A stretch of DNA of 8,119 nucleotides from Brachybacterium sp. (lineage in GTDB: Bacteria > Actinomycetota > Actinomycetes > Actinomycetales > Dermabacteraceae): positions 1 to 8,119 of the forward strand of contig JAKDNE010000132.1 in the NCBI GenBank assembly GCA_030451965.1, in the 5' to 3' direction. The notes under the pieces were generated by a model. The model worked only from the letters and a program-made list of their open reading frames with translations. It was not told the DNA's origin and made no database searches. Shown here piece by piece: positions 1 to 6,075 of this stretch. Every line of letters starts with the position of its first letter. Position 1 is the first letter of the stretch. A program made the translations under genes and the position numbers.

Positions 1-54
1 ACTCTGCTCCCCCACCTTCCCCTGCTCCACCACCTGCCCCACAGGATGCCTCAT
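1..54 (-). CDS. Possible N-terminal fragment of a divergent gene (very tentative)
   Basis: Read on the minus strand from an ATG at 54-52, the frame stays open to the left edge for 18 codons, and nearly every third position is G, as expected for coding sequence in this genome. The short peptide (beginning MRHPVGQVVEQGKVGEQ) is rich in Val, Gln, Glu and Gly and matches no family I recognise. A GTG directly upstream (57-55) is an in-frame alternative. No Shine-Dalgarno or convincing -10 element precedes either start. The same stretch is also open on the plus strand, but there it would encode an unlikely Leu/Pro/His-rich peptide. Only 54 bases are visible, so this may simply be non-coding polypyrimidine DNA. 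Confidence 0.2.
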   Translation of the reverse strand, partial: MRHPVGQVVEQGKVGEQS

Positions 55-68
55 CACGGCCGGAGGGA

Positions 69-83
69 GGCCCGGTTCGGGCC
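69..83. other. Short GC-rich inverted repeat upstream of rmuC
   Basis: GGCCCG (69-74) and CGGGCC (78-83) are perfectly complementary around a 3-base GTT loop. No T-run follows on either strand, so it is not a textbook intrinsic terminator. It lies in the 107-bp gap between the possible leftward gene and rmuC, and could be a weak hairpin, an operator-like site or chance in GC-rich DNA. Confidence 0.25.
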
Positions 84-161
84 ATGCGTCCCACCGGTCC
101 TCGGAGCAGGGATAGGCGCGTCCTCCCTTCCCGTGTCTTACCCCCGTGATGTGCTGATCCC

Positions 162-1376
162 ATGAGCGGTACATCGATGCTTCTGCTGGGAATCGTGCTC
201 GGTGCCGCCCTCGGGGCGGTCCTGACCTGGCTGGTCATGCGCGAGCGCGCCCGAGGCCTCGAGCAGAGTCGACGCGCGGACAGCGACAGCGCCGGGCAGC
301 TGCTGCGCCTGGCCGATGAACGCCACGAACGGGACGTGGCTCGGCGCGATGCCGCCGAGGAGGAGCGCGAGGCCGAGCTGCAGCGCACCCTCGCCCCCAT
401 CACCGCCACCCTCTCCCACCTCGAACGGTCGCTGGCCCGCTCGGAAGCCGCGCGGGTGGAGGCCGAAGGGGCGCTGCGCGCGCACCTCGGCCAGCTCGCC
501 CAGCGCGCCCGATCCCTGGAGACCGGCACCAGCGCGCTCACCGCCGCGCTGCGGGCCCCGACCGCCCGCGGCCGCTGGGGCGAGGTGCAGCTGCGCAGCA
601 TCGTCGAGGCCGCCGGGATGCTGGAGCACGTCGACTTCTCGGAGCAGTACTCCGGCACCCGGGCCGACGGCGACCACCAGCAACGACCCGACCTCGTCGT
701 GCACCTGTCCGGAGACCGGCACGTGGTGGTCGACGCGAAGGCGCCGATGGACGCCTACCTCGATGCGACCGAGGAGACCGATCCCGAACGCGTCGCCACC
801 CGGCGGAAGGCACACGCGAAGGCGCTGCGCCATCACATCCGCGTCCTGTCCGCGAAGGGCTATTGGAAGGCGCTCGGCGACACCCCGGAGTTCACGGTGC
901 TGTTCGTCCCCAGCGACGGCGTGATCGCGGCGGCGATGGAGACCGATCCCGGGCTGCTCGAGCACGCCTTCTCCCAGGACATCGTGATCGCCTCCCCGGC
1001 AACACTGATGGCCCTGCTGCGCACGGTCGCGCACACCTGGCGCACCGACGCCCTGAATCGGGATGCGCGCGCCGTGCTCGAGACCGGCAGGGAGCTGCAC
1101 CACCGCCTGGGCACCATGACCGGTCACCTCGCCAAAGTGGGTCGTTCCCTGGACTCCTCCGTCGCCGCCTTCAACGACGCGGTGGGCTCCCTGCAGTCAC
1201 GGGTGATGGTCACCGCCCGGAAGTTCGAGGACCTCGGAGTGACCGCCACCCCGCTCGAGGACGTCGAGCAGCTCACCCGGCGCGCCCGCACCCTCGACGA
1301 CGCGGAGATCGCCGACCTCGCCGACGGGGCCGAGGCACGCCCGACGGACCCCCTTCGCGAGGATCGCGCCGGCTGA
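162..1376 (+). CDS. rmuC: RmuC family protein (DNA recombination/rearrangement-limiting, PD-(D/E)XK-like)
   Basis: RmuC proteins were linked in E. coli to limiting inversions at short inverted repeats and are predicted to have a restriction-endonuclease-like core; the biochemical activity is not well established. The 404-residue protein starts with a hydrophobic segment (about 6-25) followed by basic residues, so it is probably an N-terminal membrane anchor with the bulk in the cytoplasm. Residues about 28-130 are charged and heptad-like, the coiled coil typical of the family. The RmuC domain spans about 132-360 and includes GRWGEVQL (137-144), the candidate nuclease residues D177 in RPDLVV and D191/K193 in VVVDAK, and the conserved blocks FTVLFVPSD (about 244-252) and IVIASPATL (274-282). 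The start at 162 is preceded by an in-frame stop at 147-149; the next ATG, at 177, would still keep the membrane segment. There is no GGAGG, but TGATCC (155-160) matches the outer part of the extended Shine-Dalgarno sequence. It converges on the next gene and looks monocistronic. The C-terminal 40 residues are variable and probably disordered. Confidence 0.94.
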   Translation: MSGTSMLLLGIVLGAALGAVLTWLVMRERARGLEQSRRADSDSAGQLLRLADERHERDVARRDAAEEEREAELQRTLAPITATLSHLERSLARSEAARVEAEGALRAHLGQLAQRARSLETGTSALTAALRAPTARGRWGEVQLRSIVEAAGMLEHVDFSEQYSGTRADGDHQQRPDLVVHLSGDRHVVVDAKAPMDAYLDATEETDPERVATRRKAHAKALRHHIRVLSAKGYWKALGDTPEFTVLFVPSDGVIAAAMETDPGLLEHAFSQDIVIASPATLMALLRTVAHTWRTDALNRDARAVLETGRELHHRLGTMTGHLAKVGRSLDSSVAAFNDAVGSLQSRVMVTARKFEDLGVTATPLEDVEQLTRRARTLDDAEIADLADGAEARPTDPLREDRAG

Positions 1377-1425
1377 GCGGACGGGGCACCGACCAGCGGC
1401 GAGGCGCGTCCCGGCCGTCCTGGGC
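1377..1425. other. Convergent intergenic gap with long-loop inverted repeat
   Basis: These 49 bp separate the converging rmuC and VWA genes. GGACGG (1379-1384) and CCGTCC (1415-1420) form a perfect 6-bp inverted repeat around a 30-base GC-rich loop. It could act as a bidirectional hairpin, but there is no T-tract on either side, and a 6-bp match is easy to obtain by chance at this GC content. I see no better terminator here. Confidence 0.25.
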
Positions 1426-3447
1426 TCAGCGACCCCGCTGCACCAGCACGACCGCCCCGATCACCGCCGCGGCCAGGAATATCCCGCCACCCAAGCCTCC
1501 GAGCAGCGCCCAGACGAGCGGCGGCAGGGAGAAGCCAGCAGCCTCGCCATCGCCAGGCGGATCCTGGAGCTCGACATCTCCGCCACCATCGGAGGAGGCG
1601 CCGCCCCCGTCGGACCCCTCCGGGCCGGTTCCCGGATCCGCCGCACTGCGATCCTCGAGCGCGCCCTGCCCGGTCAGCTCCGGCCCCGGACCGACCTCCC
1701 CCACCACATCGAGGTCGATGACGTACGGGATCTCGAACAGCCGCTCGGCGGAGTACTCGGAGGGGACCACCGCGATCTGGAGGTAATAGTCACCGGCGAG
1801 GAAAGAGGTGCGCGCCTCAGTGCCGCCGTCCTCGCGGTTGCGGTACTGGATCGGTGCGGCCTGGTTCAGCTGAACAGCGGCACCGGCCTCCGCCGGCGTC
1901 GTCACCCCGGAGGTCGAGGTGTCGGTGTACGGAGGGGTCATCGTGTAGACGGAATCTCGCAGCGGGGAGAACATCCGCACCTGCAGGGAGAGTTCCATCC
2001 CTTCGGGAGTCTCGAATTCGCCCAGGGACATCGCCGCCCGCACCTGCTGGCCGTACCCAGCCGAGATCCGGAAGAACTGCACCTCGCCGGGGATGATGGT
2101 GCCGTGCATCGGAGCATCGGCATCGGGGACGGCGGAGGCGAAGGAGAACGCCGGTGGGATCTGCTCGCCGTCGCTGGGCATCGCCAGCGGGTCCACGGGC
2201 CGAGAATACTTGGCCGCCGGGGGCATCCCGTCGAGGTCCACCGTCTCCTCGGCGAAGAACTGGATCTCCACCGGTACGGACTCCTCGAGTGCGGGATCAC
2301 CGGTGCGCTCCACCTCCAGGACCACGATGCCGTCCGCCTCCTCGCCGAAGCAGCTCAGGGCCTCCGTCCGGCCCATGCGCGGGGTGGCGATGGTCGCGGT
2401 GAGCGGGCCCTGCCCGAGGTCGGCCTCTGCCCGGGCCTGGACCTCTCCGATCCGGCAGTCCACTCCCTCCGCGGAGCTGGTGCGCAGCTGCAGCTGGGCG
2501 AGCCGGTTGGTCTCCCCGTCGCCACCGGGCAGCACCATGGTCGCCGAGAGGTGGGCGATCTCCCCGGGCGCGATGCGCAGCCGGTAGAAACGGGAGAAGC
2601 CCTCTCCATCATCGATCGCCGGACTGCCGTGCTCGAGCACATCGAGATAGGAGCCGGGCACCATGTCCACCGCCTCCTCAGCGGTGGGACCACCGGTGAT
2701 GGGCTTGCCCTGGGTCGCGTATCCCTGGATGGCACGGGTCATCTTCACCAGCAGCTCATCGCTCAGCGTCTCGGCATCGGTCGCGTCGGCGAAGGTCCCC
2801 CCGGTCGCGTCGGCGATGCAGGCCAGCTCGGCCCTGGCCTCCTGGTCTACCTTGAAGCCGATGGTGTGGATGCGCAGCTCGGGATGCTTCTCAGCCAGGT
2901 CCTCGGCGATCTCGCACGGGGGCGGTCCGCCGCATTCGTCGATGCCGTCGGAGACCAGCACGATCGAGCGCATCTCGGCCTCGGGCAGCGCCGCGGCCGC
3001 CTTCTGCAGCGAGAGCCCGATCGGGGTGTACCCCGAGGGCTCGACTCCGTTGACGGCGCCGATCAGGCCATCACGGTCCAGGCCCGTGGGTTCGACCAGC
3101 ATCTTCACGTCCTGGCAGGCGGCCTCCCGATCGGCAGCGATCTCGGCGTCGGAGTTGCCGTAGGTCATCAGCCCCACGACGGCGTCCTCCGGGAGCATCG
3201 GCACCAGCCCGGTGACGGCCTCCTTAGCGACCTCCATCCGGGTGCGACCGCCCACATCGTCGTCACGCATCGAGCCCGAGGCATCCAGGACCAGCATCGA
3301 CGGGGCGGTGCGCCCCGTGTTGAAGCCGTCGGCCCGCGCCTGCGGAATGCCCGCCGGGGACAGCAGCGTCAGGCCGCCGAGGACGAGGCCGACGAGCATG
3401 ATGGCGAGCGGGCGGGACAACGAGCGGCGGGTCACCGGACCCATCAT
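1426..3447 (-). CDS. Secreted, C-terminally membrane-anchored VWA domain protein
   Basis: This 673-residue protein has a Sec-type signal peptide: basic residues near 7-12, a hydrophobic core about 14-30, and a likely cleavage site after ARA (37-39). A von Willebrand factor A domain follows (about 49-240) with a complete metal-binding MIDAS: DASGS (55-59), T141 in GYTP, and D167 in VSDG. C172 and C178 lie just after the third MIDAS motif and may form a disulfide, as may C111 with C210. Residues about 252-580 are beta-rich and seem to contain two related units (see findings). A Gly/Ser/Asp/Pro-rich linker (about 584-638) leads to a membrane helix (about 644-669) and a short QRGR tail, so most of the protein should face outside. 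VWA domains generally mediate metal-dependent protein binding; the partner is unknown. The start is a double ATG (3447 or 3444) without a clear Shine-Dalgarno, and GTG at codon 5 is another possibility. It lies 129 bp downstream of ispH on the same strand, probably with its own promoter. Confidence 0.87.
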   Translation of the reverse strand: MMGPVTRRSLSRPLAIMLVGLVLGGLTLLSPAGIPQARADGFNTGRTAPSMLVLDASGSMRDDDVGGRTRMEVAKEAVTGLVPMLPEDAVVGLMTYGNSDAEIAADREAACQDVKMLVEPTGLDRDGLIGAVNGVEPSGYTPIGLSLQKAAAALPEAEMRSIVLVSDGIDECGGPPPCEIAEDLAEKHPELRIHTIGFKVDQEARAELACIADATGGTFADATDAETLSDELLVKMTRAIQGYATQGKPITGGPTAEEAVDMVPGSYLDVLEHGSPAIDDGEGFSRFYRLRIAPGEIAHLSATMVLPGGDGETNRLAQLQLRTSSAEGVDCRIGEVQARAEADLGQGPLTATIATPRMGRTEALSCFGEEADGIVVLEVERTGDPALEESVPVEIQFFAEETVDLDGMPPAAKYSRPVDPLAMPSDGEQIPPAFSFASAVPDADAPMHGTIIPGEVQFFRISAGYGQQVRAAMSLGEFETPEGMELSLQVRMFSPLRDSVYTMTPPYTDTSTSGVTTPAEAGAAVQLNQAAPIQYRNREDGGTEARTSFLAGDYYLQIAVVPSEYSAERLFEIPYVIDLDVVGEVGPGPELTGQGALEDRSAADPGTGPEGSDGGGASSDGGGDVELQDPPGDGEAAGFSLPPLVWALLGGLGGGIFLAAAVIGAVVLVQRGR

Positions 3448-3458
3448 GCCGAATCCGG

Positions 3459-3470
3459 GACGATATCGTC
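3459..3470. promoter_or_regulatory. 12-bp perfect palindrome upstream of the VWA gene
   Basis: GACGATATCGTC is a perfect palindrome whose near edge is 11 bases upstream of the first ATG of the VWA gene. It contains TATCGT on the minus strand, which fits a TANNNT -10 element, so it could be a promoter overlapped by a dimeric repressor site. No clear -35 is visible. Its AT-containing centre stands out from the surrounding GC-rich sequence. The regulatory role is inference. Confidence 0.4.
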
Positions 3471-3493
3471 GGTGGATGCCAGAGATGTCTTCC

Positions 3494-3576
3494 CGGTCGG
3501 GCAGTTGAGATGCCGCCCGTCGGACGGTGTCGGTCGGGCAGTTGAGATGCCGCCCGTCGGACGGTGTCGGTCGGGC
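3494..3576. repeat. 37-bp perfect tandem repeat, 2.2 copies, between ispH and the VWA gene
   Basis: Two identical 37-bp units lie head to tail at 3494-3530 and 3531-3567. A 9-base partial third copy (CGGTCGGGC, 3568-3576) ends exactly at the stop codon of ispH (3577-3579). Each full unit contains the inverted repeat CGGGC-N12-GCCCG (3498-3502 with 3515-3519, and 3535-3539 with 3552-3556) and the palindrome CCGTCGGACGG (3517-3527, and 37 bases later). The unit length is not a multiple of three and no gene overlaps it. It may be a recent tandem duplication of the ispH 3' flank, a VNTR-like locus, or a protein- or RNA-structure element. No T-run follows, so it is not a standard intrinsic terminator. 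Confidence 0.95.
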
Positions 3577-4581
3577 TCAGGACTCCGCGGTGGCGGCCTG
3601 ACCAGTGGGCTTGCGGCGGAGGTCGGTCGCGCCCTGGTTCTTCATCTCCTGGCGCAGCTCACGCGGGAGGGAGAACATGAGGTCCTCGGTGGCGGTGCGC
3701 ACGGGCTCCACGTCGCCGTAGCCGCGCTCGGCGAGAATGCCCAGGAGCTGCTGGACCAGGACGTCCGGCACCGAGGCACCGGAGGTCACGCCCACGGTCT
3801 CGACACCCTCGAACCATTCGTCGCGCAGCTCGGAGATGGAGTCGATGCGGTGGGCGGCCTTGGCGCCGGCCTCCTTGGCGACCTCCATCAGGCGCACGGA
3901 GTTCGAGGAGTTCGGCGAGCCGACCACCAGCACCAGATCCGCCTCCGGCGCGATCTTCTTGATCGCGACCTGACGGTTCTGGGTGGCATAGCAGATGTCG
4001 TCGCTGGGAGGGGACTGCAGCGTCGGGAAGCGCTCGCGGAGCTTGTCGACCGTCTCCATCGTCTCGTCGACGCTGAGCGTGGTCTGCGAGAGCCACACGA
4101 CCTTCTCGGGATCGCGGACCGTGACCTTGTCGACGTCGTCCGGGGAGTTGACGACCTGCACGTGATCAGGCGCTTCACCTGCGGTCCCCTCGACCTCCTC
4201 GTGGCCCGTGTGTCCCACCAGCAGGATGTCGTAGTCCTGGCGGGCGAAGCGCACCGCCTCCTTGTGGACCTTGGTGACCAGGGGGCAGGTCGCATCGATG
4301 GTGCGGAGGTTGCGCTCCTCGGCCATCTCGCGGACCTTCGGAGAGATGCCGTGGGCGGAGAAGATGACCAGCGACCCCTCCGGGATCTCGTCGACCTCCT
4401 CGACGAACACGGCGCCCTTCTCCTTGAGCCGGTCCACCACGAATTTGTTGTGGACGATCTCGTGGCGCACGTAGATGGTCTCGTCGTAGTGCTCCAGAGC
4501 GCGTTCGACGGCGACCACGGCGCGATCGACTCCCGCGCAGTAGCCGCGCGGCTCGGCAAGAAGGACGGTTCCGATGCTCAC
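3577..4581 (-). CDS. ispH: 4-hydroxy-3-methylbut-2-enyl diphosphate reductase
   Basis: IspH (LytB) is the last enzyme of the MEP pathway. It reduces HMBPP to isopentenyl and dimethylallyl diphosphate in the cytoplasm using an oxygen-sensitive iron-sulfur cluster. At 334 residues it has normal length and all key residues are present. The cluster cysteines are C15 (RGYCAGVDRAV), C99 (DATCPLVTKVH) and C197 (ICYATQNRQ). Substrate-binding positions include H44 (HEIVHN), H77 (SAHG), H127 and E129 (GHTGHEEVEGT), T167/T168 (SQTT), S225 and N227 (PNSSNS) and S270 (TSGAS). The start is GTG (4581-4579), chosen because the protein then begins at the usual family position (IGTVLLAEPRGYCAG). A -10-like TACGAT ends 6 nt upstream and there is no Shine-Dalgarno, suggesting a leaderless mRNA. 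It is divergent from xseA, a frequent actinobacterial arrangement. The C-terminal 20 residues are a variable tail, and the stop codon touches the 37-bp repeat. Confidence 0.98.
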   Translation of the reverse strand: MSIGTVLLAEPRGYCAGVDRAVVAVERALEHYDETIYVRHEIVHNKFVVDRLKEKGAVFVEEVDEIPEGSLVIFSAHGISPKVREMAEERNLRTIDATCPLVTKVHKEAVRFARQDYDILLVGHTGHEEVEGTAGEAPDHVQVVNSPDDVDKVTVRDPEKVVWLSQTTLSVDETMETVDKLRERFPTLQSPPSDDICYATQNRQVAIKKIAPEADLVLVVGSPNSSNSVRLMEVAKEAGAKAAHRIDSISELRDEWFEGVETVGVTSGASVPDVLVQQLLGILAERGYGDVEPVRTATEDLMFSLPRELRQEMKNQGATDLRRKPTGQAATAES

Positions 4582-4587
4582 AGCCCC

Positions 4588-4593
4588 ATCGTA
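4588..4593 (-). promoter_or_regulatory. Candidate -10 element of ispH (leaderless start)
   Basis: On the minus strand this reads TACGAT, four of six matches to TATAAT including the key A at position 2 and T at position 6. Six bases separate it from the GTG start, so transcription would begin at or next to the first base of the start codon. A matching -35 is not obvious, which is common in actinobacteria. Confidence 0.5.
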
Positions 4594-4704
4594 GGAGCGG
4601 AAGCGACCTGGTGAGAGGGCCGTGGGGCAAGACTCACCAACCCTCCACAGGGCGCCCGCATCTACAGCGCGGACCGTCGGCCGTGAGCTGTCGGGAGGTC
4701 ATGC

Positions 4705-4710
4705 CAGAGT
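4705..4710 (+). promoter_or_regulatory. Weak candidate -10 element of xseA (leaderless start)
   Basis: CAGAGT ends 6 nt before the xseA ATG, the same geometry as for ispH. It lacks the first T of the consensus and matches TATAAT at only three positions, so it is the weakest of the four candidates in this window. Confidence 0.3.
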
Positions 4711-4716
4711 GGACCC

Positions 4717-6075
4717 ATGACGCAGAACCCTCTCGGCCCGGATGTGGACCCCGCCGCGTCGCCGCGGCCCGCCCCTGCCGCCACCGCTGCGCAGACCACG
4801 GCGGAGAACCCCTGGCCCCTGAGGCAGCTGTCGGTGAAGGTCGGGGAGTACGTGGCACGGATGTCGCCGCTGTGGGTCGAGGGCGAGATCGTCCAGCTCA
4901 AACGCCGTCCCGGGGCCGGCCTGAGCTTCATGGTCCTGCGGGACGTCGATGTGGACATGTCCTTCTCCGTCCCGATCCGTGAGCACGTGCTGCGCGCCCT
5001 GCCGGTCGAACCGGTCGCGGGGGCACGCGTGGTGGTTCATGCGAAGCCGACCTTCTGGACCAAGCGCGGCGACCTCCAGCTCGTCGCCGACGACATCCGC
5101 CCGGTGGGCCTCGGCGAGCTGCTGGCCCGGCTCGAGCAGCTCAAGCGAGTGCTCTCGGCCGAGGGGCTGTTCGCCTCCTCCCGCAAGCAACCGCTGCCCT
5201 TCCTGCCCCGCGCGGTCGGGCTGATCTGCGGGCGCGAATCTGCCGCGGAGCGCGACGTGGTCGTCAACGCCCGTCGCCGCTGGCCGGCGGTGCAGTTCGA
5301 GATCCGCGAGGTCGCGGTGCAGGGCACCAAGGCCGTGCGGGAGGTCTCCGCGGCGCTGCGCGAACTGGACGAGCTCGACCACGTCGACGTCATCATCATC
5401 TCCCGCGGCGGCGGCTCCCTCGAGGACCTCCTCCCCTTCTCCGACGAACAGCTCACCCGCCTGGTCGCGGAGGCGAAGACCCCGATCGTCTCCGCGATCG
5501 GCCACGAGGTCGACACCCCGCTGATCGATCTCGCCGCGGATGTGCGCGCGTCCACCCCCACCGACGCCGCCAAGCGCGTGGTTCCCGACATCGTTGCCGA
5601 GGTCGAGCAGCTGGAGCTGGGCCGCACCCGGCTGCGGGCCGCCGTCCGGGCCCGGATCGAGCGGGAGCAGTCGGCGCTGGACGCCATGCGCTCCCGACCC
5701 GTGCTGGAGAACCCCTCCACGATCCTCGCCGGTCGTGCCGACGAGATCCGTTCGCGGATCGCTCTTGCCCGTACTCTGATCGGCTCCCGGTTGGACCGGG
5801 CGGCCGACGAGGTCGACCACCTGGGTCGGCAGGTGCGTGCGCTCAGCCCGCTGGCAACCCTCGAACGCGGCTATGCCGTGGTCCAGGACGCGGACGGCAC
5901 GATCATCCGCTCTCCCGACCATCCGGATATCGGCCAGCCGCTCTCGGTACGGGTGGCCGGGGGACGCTTCGGGGTGGAGCGCACCGAGTCCGACCCGTAC
6001 ACCCCACCTGCGCAGTCCCCTGATCCCGAACAGCCGCGACAGCCCGCGGAGCCCGATCCCATCGAGGAGCCCTGA
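4717..6075 (+). CDS. xseA: Exodeoxyribonuclease VII large subunit
   Basis: XseA is the catalytic and DNA-binding subunit of exonuclease VII. Together with several XseB copies it degrades single-stranded DNA from both ends without needing Mg2+, producing acid-soluble oligonucleotides. The 452-residue protein has, in order: a disordered Ala/Pro-rich N terminus (1-33); an N-terminal OB-fold (about 36-130, including LSVKVGEY and PLWVEGEIVQLKR); the catalytic domain (about 140-300) with GLICGRESAAERD (168-180), ISRGGGSLEDLLPFSDE (228-244) and SAIGHEVDTPLIDLAADVRAST (259-280); a long helical coiled-coil arm (about 290-370), where XseB is expected to bind; the conserved SPLATLERGYAVV (377-389); and an acidic Pro-rich tail (about 424-452). 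The start follows the usual distance to the OB-fold, and no Shine-Dalgarno is placed for it, so a leaderless mRNA is possible. The TGA shares its last base with the ATG of xseB, so the two are surely cotranscribed. Confidence 0.98.
   Translation: MTQNPLGPDVDPAASPRPAPAATAAQTTAENPWPLRQLSVKVGEYVARMSPLWVEGEIVQLKRRPGAGLSFMVLRDVDVDMSFSVPIREHVLRALPVEPVAGARVVVHAKPTFWTKRGDLQLVADDIRPVGLGELLARLEQLKRVLSAEGLFASSRKQPLPFLPRAVGLICGRESAAERDVVVNARRRWPAVQFEIREVAVQGTKAVREVSAALRELDELDHVDVIIISRGGGSLEDLLPFSDEQLTRLVAEAKTPIVSAIGHEVDTPLIDLAADVRASTPTDAAKRVVPDIVAEVEQLELGRTRLRAAVRARIEREQSALDAMRSRPVLENPSTILAGRADEIRSRIALARTLIGSRLDRAADEVDHLGRQVRALSPLATLERGYAVVQDADGTIIRSPDHPDIGQPLSVRVAGGRFGVERTESDPYTPPAQSPDPEQPRQPAEPDPIEEP
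6064..6069 (+). promoter_or_regulatory. Ribosome binding site of xseB inside the end of xseA
   Basis: GAGGAG lies 5 nt before the xseB ATG, within the last codons of xseA. With the TGATG stop/start overlap it fixes the xseB start and suggests translational coupling, which would help hold the large to small subunit ratio. It is the only clear canonical Shine-Dalgarno I found in the window. Confidence 0.75.

Larger units (their letters stand above)
4582..4716. promoter_or_regulatory. Divergent promoter region between ispH and xseA
   Basis: This 135-bp gap separates the outward-facing ispH and xseA genes and must hold promoters for both unless transcription enters from elsewhere. Candidate -10 elements lie at each end, 6 nt from each start codon. 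A purine-rich GGGAGG (4693-4698) looks like a Shine-Dalgarno but is 18 nt from the xseA ATG. It sits only 2 nt before an out-of-frame ATG (4701), so it is probably not used. No clear operator was recognised. Confidence 0.6.

Noticed and set aside
138..1127. A minus-strand open frame of 329 codons opposite rmuC
   Set aside because: Composition is typical of a shadow frame, and the plus strand encodes a clear RmuC domain.
3494..3576. A CRISPR array or transposon end in the tandem repeat
   Set aside because: The stretches between the 9-base boxes are identical rather than unique spacers, there are no cas genes, and no transposase or target-site duplication is visible.
2104..4614. A plus-strand open frame of 836 codons covering the VWA gene, the tandem repeat and ispH in antisense
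   Set aside because: It is antisense to two well-supported genes, is rich in His, Gly, Arg and Leu without family motifs, and arises from G/C-biased third positions that remove stop codons on the opposite strand.
4693..4703. GGGAGG followed by ATG at 4701 as the xseA ribosome site and start
   Set aside because: The ATG at 4701 is out of frame with xseA and only 2 nt from the purine run; the in-frame ATG at 4717 is 18 nt away from GGGAGG, too far for normal use.
5213..5221. Another CGGTCGGGC, the short box of the tandem repeat, inside xseA
   Set aside because: It encodes conserved residues of XseA (AVGL) and lacks the rest of the 37-bp unit, so a chance match is the simplest reading.
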